DNA from: Tritrichomonas musculus
Taxonomy: Eukaryota > Parabasalia > Tritrichomonadida > Tritrichomonadidae
Assembly: GCA_039105265.1 (NCBI GenBank)
Contig: JAPFFF010000015.1
Coordinates: 2,542,001-2,606,000, forward strand
DNA: 64,000 bases
Direction: 5' to 3'
Below, piece after piece: positions 57,245 through 64,000 of the stretch. The notes under the pieces are model-generated. The model ran no database searches. It was not told where the DNA came from and was given only the letters and a program-made list of their open reading frames with translations. The stretch's first letter is position 1, and the number at the start of each line of letters is the position of its first letter. The position numbers and the translations under genes are program-made.

Positions 57245-58942
57245 ATGACTGATTACAAGGAAATTTATGAAGAAAATAGTGTTAAACCAGATTCAAATGA
57301 TATTATAATAACAAAAAATTATATCCCTCAGTTAATTGATTTACCTAATTTATATAGAGATATTCAAGAAGCATTTTCTATAAAAAATCCAGAAATCCTT
57401 AAAAGCTCAATGGAAAAACTCAAAAAATATCTTTCTGCATTTTTGATTCAATCGCAAATTCAGTTTCAAGAGATTTTATTTCCTATTTTAACAACAATGT
57501 GCAGAATTACTGATAATGATGATTTGGTTTTTTATAGTTTCGAATATATTTCGCTAATCATGAAAAAGTATACCAACTATATTCCTTTATTTACAGAGCC
57601 TAGTTTTTTTGATTTTTGTTACTCATTTTTAGCAGTTCCAAACCAGAAGAAAGAAGTTATTTTTTGGGCATTGAAAAGTATCAATAATTTTATTCTTCTT
57701 TCTATTGACGCCCGTAATTATACAATTGAACGATTTCGTGTTAACGATATTATTAATAATTATATTTTAAATGAAAATTTTTTATGTTTAGAAGATGATC
57801 AGTACAATGTTGGAGTTAAAGCATTAGAAATTCTTAATTCTTATGTAATTTATCCAATAGATGAAAACAATGCAAAATTGATTTATAACATATGTGATCC
57901 TATTTTAGATGCAGAACCAAAGTATTCTCACTATTTTGAAGGTGCTCTGTGGATTATTTTCAATTTGATTCAGAATAATCCCGAATTTCAAAAAATTGTA
58001 TTAACCATCCCAAATTTCCCCGATAAAATCGAAACATTTACATATGATTCAGAATCTGAAAAATTAATTCCATCTTTGAAAATACTAATTTTTCTTATCT
58101 CAAATAATTTAACATTTTCAAACCATTTTTTTAAGTATTTTTTGTATATTTTATGTGATAAAAACGATGAGGTTTCCAAAATTGCATTTCACTGCTTTGA
58201 ATTGATCTTAGATAAGCAAACTGAAAATGCTATAAAAGAATTTTATTCAAATGACTTTATCATAAATATTGAAAATATTTTAAAAAAATTCCATTTTAAC
58301 ATAAAAATGAAAGCAGCAAATGTTGCTTGTACAATTATCGAAAAAGGTATATCGAAAAACATTTTATTAGCTTTTCAATTTTCTAAACAACTAAAGGGCT
58401 TGAAAAATAACATCACTTTTATAGACGAATGCATTCGAGTATGCTTAACCATCTTACACTTTGAAGATGATTATGATTATATTATAATTCGTGCTTTTGA
58501 AGCACTTGGTAAAATTTTCCTTGAATGTAATACAACTTATTTTATTGATCAAAATGAAGAAATCATTCTTCAAGAAAAATTAGAATCATCAAATTATGAA
58601 ATTTCTAAGCTAGCAAATGATTTTTACATTAAATTTGGACGTAAAATACAAAGAAAAGATGTTCAGTACACTGAGCCACAGCAAGGTACTGTTAGAAAGC
58701 AAAGAAGAAGAGTAAAGAAAATTATTGAAGAACAGCCGCAACCAACAAAAATAAATCGGATTAGAATGTGGAATCCAAAAAAAAGCACAAGAAATTACGA
58801 TAGCAATAATATAGAAAATGATAATGGCCTGTCTTATGATGAGTTAACGCCTTTTGATCATAGTTATCCGCAGAACTATGGTGATTACAATGGTGATTAT
58901 GTAGGATATCAGGATGATGACAATGATTATGATGACATATAG
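57245..58942 (+). CDS. Armadillo-like (importin-alpha-like) helical-repeat protein
   Basis: The 565-residue protein is a chain of helical repeats from about 45 to 475, with armadillo-type segments such as FWALKSINNFILLSIDARNY, GALWIIFNLIQNNPEFQ and IIIRAFEALGKIFLECN. Conserved Trp and Asn at repeat positions (ALWIIFNLI) recall importin-alpha and related ARM proteins, but no N-terminal basic IBB segment is present. The C-terminus has a basic patch (KQRRRVKK near 495) and then a Tyr/Asp/Asn-rich acidic tail (about 530-565). Probably a protein-binding scaffold or transport factor; the exact family is uncertain. The ATG at 57245 is the first after a T-rich tract. Confidence 0.75.
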   Translation: MTDYKEIYEENSVKPDSNDIIITKNYIPQLIDLPNLYRDIQEAFSIKNPEILKSSMEKLKKYLSAFLIQSQIQFQEILFPILTTMCRITDNDDLVFYSFEYISLIMKKYTNYIPLFTEPSFFDFCYSFLAVPNQKKEVIFWALKSINNFILLSIDARNYTIERFRVNDIINNYILNENFLCLEDDQYNVGVKALEILNSYVIYPIDENNAKLIYNICDPILDAEPKYSHYFEGALWIIFNLIQNNPEFQKIVLTIPNFPDKIETFTYDSESEKLIPSLKILIFLISNNLTFSNHFFKYFLYILCDKNDEVSKIAFHCFELILDKQTENAIKEFYSNDFIINIENILKKFHFNIKMKAANVACTIIEKGISKNILLAFQFSKQLKGLKNNITFIDECIRVCLTILHFEDDYDYIIIRAFEALGKIFLECNTTYFIDQNEEIILQEKLESSNYEISKLANDFYIKFGRKIQRKDVQYTEPQQGTVRKQRRRVKKIIEEQPQPTKINRIRMWNPKKSTRNYDSNNIENDNGLSYDELTPFDHSYPQNYGDYNGDYVGYQDDDNDYDDI

Positions 58943-59623
58943 TCATTAGGCTCAAATGTATTTCACAAATTATTTTGCATGAATTTACATATTGTAGGAT
59001 GAATGTATTAATTTTATTTTATTTTATTTTTTTTTTTTTTTTTGTATATTCAATTCTGTCTGCATGAAACAGATATCGATAAGATGGTTGCTGATGTATA
59101 TGCTTTATATTTAATATATATATAAATATATGATTAATAATATTTTATTACTATAAATAATATATGTTATTTTATAATTTTTTTCGATTTTATTAGTATA
59201 TTTTGGTTTTTTAAATTACTTTTTGTCATAATCAGTTTTTGATAACTAATTTGAAATTTTTCTGAATTGGAAAAAATAAAATTAAAATATCTTCTTAAAA
59301 AACTGACAACTGTATATATAAATATAATTTATAAGAATAAATAATCATGTAAAATATAATATTTATGATTAATTTTAATAAATATTTCAATTCACATAGA
59401 GATTTAATAAAGTGGAAAGTATCATTTTGAGTGAGTGAATATAAAATTGTTTTTTATTAATTTTTTTGCAAACCATCTCCATAAGGAGAATTAAAATTTA
59501 GATATCTATTAGTATTATTTTTGAACTGAACATTTATAATAAAATTACACTTATATTTATAAAATTTGCCTGTGAAAAATTATTGTTATGATTTCTATAT
59601 CATAACGACCCATTTTTTTTTGA
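58943..59623. other. AT-rich intergenic region
   Basis: This 681-bp gap between two same-strand genes contains a T-run near 59026-59043, AT-alternating stretches and no supported gene or RNA. Confidence 0.4.
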
Positions 59624-60130
59624 ATGATCCCAACAAAACTTCCACCATATTGGGTTCTACGTGAAAGTAAAGATTATCCCGGAAGGGTTTACTATTATAA
59701 TACAAGAACAAGTGAATGTACATGGATTAGACCAGTAATATACCCACATTTATTAAAATCAGAAACAAAAATCGATTGGCCTCCACTTGTTTATGTTTCT
59801 CACATACTGATTAAGCACAATGAATCAAATGATCTTACAACATGGAAAAATGACCATATTTTTGGAAATAAAGAGCAAGCGTTAGAAGATATATTAAATA
59901 TTAAAAAAAAACTCGAAAATGGCGTTAAAAAATTTGCTGAAATGGCTGAAGAAGAATCAGATGATATTAATTCTTATCAAAAAGGTGGTGAAATTGGATG
60001 GATAAAGAGAGGTCAATTAGACTATGGAGAAGCTTTTGATAATATTGCTTTTCGTCTTGGACTTAATAAAATATCCAATGAACCTGTTGAATCAGATTAT
60101 GGCTGGCATCTTATTTTTAGGCTTGGTTGA
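59624..60130 (+). CDS. PIN1: PIN1-type peptidyl-prolyl isomerase (WW plus rotamase)
   Basis: The 168-residue product has the exact PIN1 layout: a WW domain at 6-37 (LPPYWVLRES, GRVYYYN, W10, W34, P37) and a parvulin domain at about 55-168 (YVSHILIKH, FAEMAEEESDD, GGEIGWIKRGQLDYGEAF, YGWHLIFRLG). Human PIN1 uses Lys63, Arg68 and Arg69 to grip the phosphate before Pro, and Cys113 near catalysis. Here the Lys is kept (K64), but the Arg pair is N69-D70 and Cys113 is D114, as in phosphate-independent parvulins such as Par14. Both His of the active site (H60, H162) are kept. Prolyl isomerase activity is likely, but preference for phospho-Ser/Thr-Pro may be lost or changed in the catalytic domain, leaving phospho-binding to the WW domain. 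Confidence 0.9.
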   Translation: MIPTKLPPYWVLRESKDYPGRVYYYNTRTSECTWIRPVIYPHLLKSETKIDWPPLVYVSHILIKHNESNDLTTWKNDHIFGNKEQALEDILNIKKKLENGVKKFAEMAEEESDDINSYQKGGEIGWIKRGQLDYGEAFDNIAFRLGLNKISNEPVESDYGWHLIFRLG

Positions 60131-60387
60131 ATTTTGTTTGAAGTTTTTTTATTTAGAACCTATAAAATATAATGTATTATATAAATCAACTTGAATATTT
60201 TTTAGATTGGAAATAAAGTTTTAATAGAACATAGATTTTTATATTTTCAAATTATGATAATTCAAATCTGGAAGAAATTTTAAAATTATATGCAAAACGA
60301 CAATATTTTAGTTAGCTGAGAAGTTGTACAATGTACCTGATTTGTAGAAAAATTAAAAATAAAATAAGAATATTTTTTAAAATGTTT

Positions 60388-62025
60388 TTATTCCGTTTGT
60401 AATTTTGAACAAGTTTTTGGTAAACATAATCTTCCCGGTTTTAACAAACATTTTTCAATTGGATTTCTAAATTCAACTTCTGCCGTAAGAGCAAATCTCT
60501 GAAGTTTTTCAAAAGGAAGCGGTTGTGGTATTGTTTTATCAGGTTTAACGACGCTTAATAAATAAAAAACAAATGTACTTGACAAAAGCGGCATCTGTTT
60601 TTTGACGATCAAAGGACTACTTATAACATCATTTCTCATCACAACTGCTTTGAAAGCCTGTCGAAGTCGTGGAAGCAATAAGCCACTTAATGTCTCAAAA
60701 TGTGAAAGATTGTCACTAGCTGCAAGGACTATTGAGTATGTATTAAGTTCCATTTTTGTGATCATCAAATTACATATTTCACAATCAAGATATTCGTTGA
60801 CTTTTGAAAAAAGAAGCTGGCCACTATCGCCAGTAAATGCTCTTCTCATCTTCAAAATTTTATTAGCGTTAGTATTAAAGCTTTTAGATGAAGGTCCCAC
60901 TTTTAGAGCGTTGATCGTATAGGAAATCATATCTTTTGATTGGCTACTAAAAACTTTTTCAATTAAAATCTTTAAAATACGCTTTATTTGGACACTTAGC
61001 CTTTTGTTACTAAGAACAATCTGATATGTAATTAATAGTGAACTAAAAAATCGATTCATAATTTCTATTGATTTGGTTTTTGTCAATTTAATATAATTTT
61101 CCAAAAATAAAATAGCATATTTTTGATCAATCGTAAAACTAACTCTGCTAATTTTCATAAATTCAAATCCAATATCAAAACCTACATCATCATTAGGAGC
61201 TCGGAACAGAAGTTCACATTTAGCTTTAACAAAAAGTTCTATACTAGTAATTTCATGATTATCACCGCTTGATGGCATATCATCATCAAAATCATCCTCT
61301 TCTTCACGATCTTCTTCTTCACCAAAAGAGATCGAAGATTGTTTTCGAACTTTTTTAGGAACTGGGCAAGTTTCTTGAGGTTGAATTAATTTTTTTGGAG
61401 GACTTGGTCGATTATCTGGCGCAGATTGAATAATTCTTTGATTTTGTGCAATCTCACTATAAAATGGTAATTGATTAGTTTGTGTTTGGTTAGAAGTTTG
61501 AGTTTGGCTTTGATCATTCTCTGATAAATAATCGTTTTCACCAAAATCTTCTGATGATGAAAGTAGCAATATATCATCCATCACCGAAGAATCAATAGAT
61601 CTAACTCCCTCAACCATTGCATTAACAAATTCAGCGTTTAACGACGAAAACCATCGTGGCTCTTTTTTTGATTGGTCTATCATAGCTCTAAAATATAATT
61701 CTATTCTATCACAATCCTCGTTCTGAATTTCTACTTTTTGGCATGGAGAACCACTTTTTAGAAAAGAAAAGCCTATCGATTTTTTCATAAGTTCAGTAGA
61801 ATTTTCGCATATAATAAATGTAATTGAAGTGCTGTCAAAGCTATCTCTTATTGTTAAGGTACATTTAAATTTTTGATTGAAGAAAAAGGTTGGGAAAGTA
61901 GATGATGATGGTCGCATTATGCCTTGTTTGTTTCCAATTCTGATTTCGACCGATGGATTAAATATTGCTGCTTGATTACACACAAGTTTGTCAATGTAGC
62001 AATAAAAGTTTTTCTTTACTTGCAT
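60388..62025 (-). CDS. Hypothetical protein with N-terminal C2-like domain
   Basis: The frame begins one codon earlier at TTG; the ATG at 62023-62025 gives 545 residues starting MQVKKNFYCYID. Residues about 1-125 look like a beta-sandwich of C2 type (NPSVEIRIGNKQGI, FFNQKFKCTLTIRDS, SITFIICEN). A Gln/Asn/Ser-rich and then strongly acidic disordered linker covers about 155-265. From about 270 to 545 the protein is helical with no known motif. Calcium-binding Asp residues of a classical C2 loop are not evident, so membrane binding, if any, may be calcium-independent. It could be a trafficking or cytoskeletal protein; I do not recognise the family. Confidence 0.7.
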   Translation of the reverse strand: MQVKKNFYCYIDKLVCNQAAIFNPSVEIRIGNKQGIMRPSSSTFPTFFFNQKFKCTLTIRDSFDSTSITFIICENSTELMKKSIGFSFLKSGSPCQKVEIQNEDCDRIELYFRAMIDQSKKEPRWFSSLNAEFVNAMVEGVRSIDSSVMDDILLLSSSEDFGENDYLSENDQSQTQTSNQTQTNQLPFYSEIAQNQRIIQSAPDNRPSPPKKLIQPQETCPVPKKVRKQSSISFGEEEDREEEDDFDDDMPSSGDNHEITSIELFVKAKCELLFRAPNDDVGFDIGFEFMKISRVSFTIDQKYAILFLENYIKLTKTKSIEIMNRFFSSLLITYQIVLSNKRLSVQIKRILKILIEKVFSSQSKDMISYTINALKVGPSSKSFNTNANKILKMRRAFTGDSGQLLFSKVNEYLDCEICNLMITKMELNTYSIVLAASDNLSHFETLSGLLLPRLRQAFKAVVMRNDVISSPLIVKKQMPLLSSTFVFYLLSVVKPDKTIPQPLPFEKLQRFALTAEVEFRNPIEKCLLKPGRLCLPKTCSKLQTE

Positions 62026-62926
62026 CAAGCATCAACAAATATTTTCAATATCGTTAAAAAAAAAAAATTGAGAAGAACAATGTAAGGTAATTCTAAGAAA
62101 AATTATCTTTTTCAGAAATTTAAATAGAAATATCGTTGAAATTTATTTGAATAAAAGGAAGAATTTTTGCAAATCACTGTATGTATCTTAATTTTCCTAA
62201 ATCAAGAGTCAATTTTTTTAAAATTTGAAGAATGCTCTTTTTCTCTCAAAAATTTATTTTCAAAGAAGTTATTATTTCATGAATATCTCACCATCAATTT
62301 TTAATTTGTTGTATATTTATTGTTAAATAATTTTATAATTTGACTAATAATTTAATACATACTACATACCATAATTGTAATTTAATTCGTAAAATAAGAT
62401 TTTGATGATTAGATTAATTTTCAATTTTTTTAATGTAAATGTATGCTAGATTTTTTTTAAATTCGGCTATATATATTAAATTATGTACTAAGCAAAAATC
62501 ATTGAATTATTAAGATATTTTTATCAAAACGAAGAATCTTAAATAAAATGAAATGCCTATTAAATAGCAAAACGCATTCATTAATAAATCAAAAAACGTA
62601 TATACAAAAAGCTTTTTAAAGATTGCAACTTTTTGTTTTATACAGAAATTTTTGCTTTTTGAAAATAGAAAAGAAAGAGACGTTAATATTAGACTAATCT
62701 AATAAAAGCATCCAATAACCATGTTAACAGAATAAGATTCATTACCATAAAGAGATAATCTGAAAAAATGATAATGATATAAAATATTTTTATTAATAAT
62801 ACTATTATCGGCTAAAAAAGAAGTGAAGGAATTGCCGAATAAGCTTTATATTTATTTTTTAATGTAAAAATTAACATATTTTGAATACATCAATATTAAA
62901 AAAAAAAAAAATCAAAATGTAAATAT
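62026..62926. other. 900-bp AT-rich intergenic region
   Basis: No gene, RNA or clear repeat is seen between these two minus-strand genes. It must include the promoter of the C2-like gene at its left end. An A-run lies near 62899-62911. Confidence 0.4.
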
Positions 62927-64000
62927 TCAATGACGAGAAAGAGAAGATTGAAGTTCCGACAATTCACTTTGGAGTAATTTCAAATATCCATCTTGTGTAC
63001 ATTCGAACAATTCATCATTAAGAGAATTGATCGTTTCATTTCTGTGTTTGTAAAATGTTTCCAACGAACTCTCTATCATTTCTAGTTGGTTATGTAAATC
63101 GTTATTATAATCCATTTCAATCTGTAATTGCTCTTCGTCATTGTCTGGATATTGCATTTCTGATTTAAGACGTTCTATTCCAGCCAATACGATTTCTTTG
63201 GCTCTGATACCTGTGCCATCACCAGGATCATTTTCGCCAAACATTTTTTTCATGCTATTTGAAAGAGTATCTTGTCTCTTCTGTGCACTTTTAGCATTCT
63301 GTAATTCAGTTTGAAGTTGGGTTTTAGCTTTTTTCAATTTTCCAGTTAATAAAGCTCTATCATTTCGCCAGAAAGAAATACTATTTTGTCTTGAAAGGTC
63401 TTGATTTAGTTTATCAACATTTTTTTGATATTCTCTTTGAGTTTTTGCAAGTAATTTTGTTGTCTCTTCTTCTTTTTTCTTTGCTTCTGATAGTAGGTTT
63501 TTTTGATTTTTTTCAGCTTCGGCAAGCTCAGTAACCATGCTTTCTCCAAGTCTTTTAAGTTCATCACTGATTTCAATTTCTTCTGTTTGAAGATCTGTAC
63601 ATCGCTGAATTAGATCATTAAGCGCTGTGGTTCTCGTATCAAGCTGAACTTGAAGATCTTTTAATTCATCATCTGATTTTTTGATTTCATCTTGTAAAGA
63701 TTCAAGCTTTTGTTTATCAATATTGAGATCGGATTTCAACTTTGAATTTACTGATGAATATTTCCGACGATCATGTGCTAATGATTTCTGTAATTCTTTA
63801 TAGCTTTGAAGCTCACCTCTCAGTGCAGCTTCTTCGTTTTCTAAATCTGAAAGAAGTGTAAAAAAATCACCTTCCGAATCATCGCCATTTTCATCATCTT
63901 CATCGTTATCTGTTTGAATAGTATCCATATTTGAGCGGAGTTCATCGAGTGTGAATTCTATATCTTTATATTTTTGGTTTAAAATATTTTTTTGTTTTTC
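62927..64000 (-). CDS. Coiled-coil protein, 5' end beyond the window
   Basis: A Met at 63928 could be taken as the start, but the frame stays open for all 24 codons up to the window edge and those codons are also coiled-coil-like (EKQKNILNQKYKDIEFTLDE), so the gene almost certainly begins to the right. The visible 357 residues have an acidic patch near the internal Met (DNDEDDENGDDSEGDF) and long heptad segments interrupted by SFWRNDRALLTGK and a Gly-rich loop near FGENDPGDGTGIRAKEI. It may be flagellar or cytoskeletal; unknown family. Confidence 0.75.
   Translation of the reverse strand, partial: EKQKNILNQKYKDIEFTLDELRSNMDTIQTDNDEDDENGDDSEGDFFTLLSDLENEEAALRGELQSYKELQKSLAHDRRKYSSVNSKLKSDLNIDKQKLESLQDEIKKSDDELKDLQVQLDTRTTALNDLIQRCTDLQTEEIEISDELKRLGESMVTELAEAEKNQKNLLSEAKKKEEETTKLLAKTQREYQKNVDKLNQDLSRQNSISFWRNDRALLTGKLKKAKTQLQTELQNAKSAQKRQDTLSNSMKKMFGENDPGDGTGIRAKEIVLAGIERLKSEMQYPDNDEEQLQIEMDYNNDLHNQLEMIESSLETFYKHRNETINSLNDELFECTQDGYLKLLQSELSELQSSLSRH

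Noticed and set aside
63856-63928. Met at 63928 as the start of the last gene
   Set aside because: The frame continues open and coiled-coil-like to the window edge, so the true start lies outside.

Overview
The window is AT-rich, protist-type nuclear DNA with short intergenic gaps, genes on both strands and no recognisable introns. The gene set points to a parabasalid close to Tritrichomonas or Trichomonas: a pseudokinase fused to Sel1 repeats, DUF3447-type ankyrin proteins, a BTB-like/discoidin fusion, several CAMK-type kinases, a RhoGAP-SH3 protein, a BEACH-like giant protein and the flagellar transport protein IFT57. Species is an inference; no ribosomal or other marker gene is present. 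Several long open frames begin at TTG; I moved those starts to the first sensible ATG and say so in each entry.

Layout. 1-1970: gene-poor, two small inverted-repeat elements. 1971-7415: an acidic coiled-coil protein, a BTB-like/F5-8C protein, an ALG1-like mannosyltransferase and a papain-fold protein that has lost its catalytic Cys and His. 7820-12078: pseudokinase-Sel1 gene and a helical-repeat gene. 12158-23146: an 11 kb foldback transposon with 4 kb terminal inverted repeats and a perfect 9-bp target duplication, best read as a non-autonomous Mutator-like element. Each arm carries about 2 kb of GAA/GAT repeat; the core carries a 204-bp tandem array and a broken piece of a host ankyrin gene. 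23246-24379: IFT57. 24380-28003: a graveyard with a 411-bp inverted-repeat element, a fossil of a circular Rep-encoding ssDNA virus helicase, and other decayed coding DNA. 28004-37038: a RING-WD40 gene without an ATG, a possible beta-barrel organelle protein, two kinases, a helical protein and a coiled-coil protein. 37252-39334: a DUF3447-ankyrin gene apparently broken into three pieces. 39706-47169: RhoGAP-SH3, thioredoxin, RRM-like, WD40, an unknown gene and a single-pass beta-helix surface protein. 47369-54397: a 2342-residue BEACH-like protein. 54844-64000: a kinase, an armadillo-like protein, a PIN1-like isomerase, a C2-like protein and a coiled-coil gene running off the right edge.

There are no operons. 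The genes cover signalling (four kinase-fold proteins, RhoGAP, RING), folding and redox (PIN1-like, thioredoxin), glycosylation (ALG1-like), vesicle traffic (BEACH-like) and flagellum building (IFT57). No tRNA, rRNA or CRISPR array was seen. The most unusual items are the foldback transposon with its captured host-gene fragment, the Rep fossil, and host proteins that keep a catalytic fold but have lost key catalytic residues.
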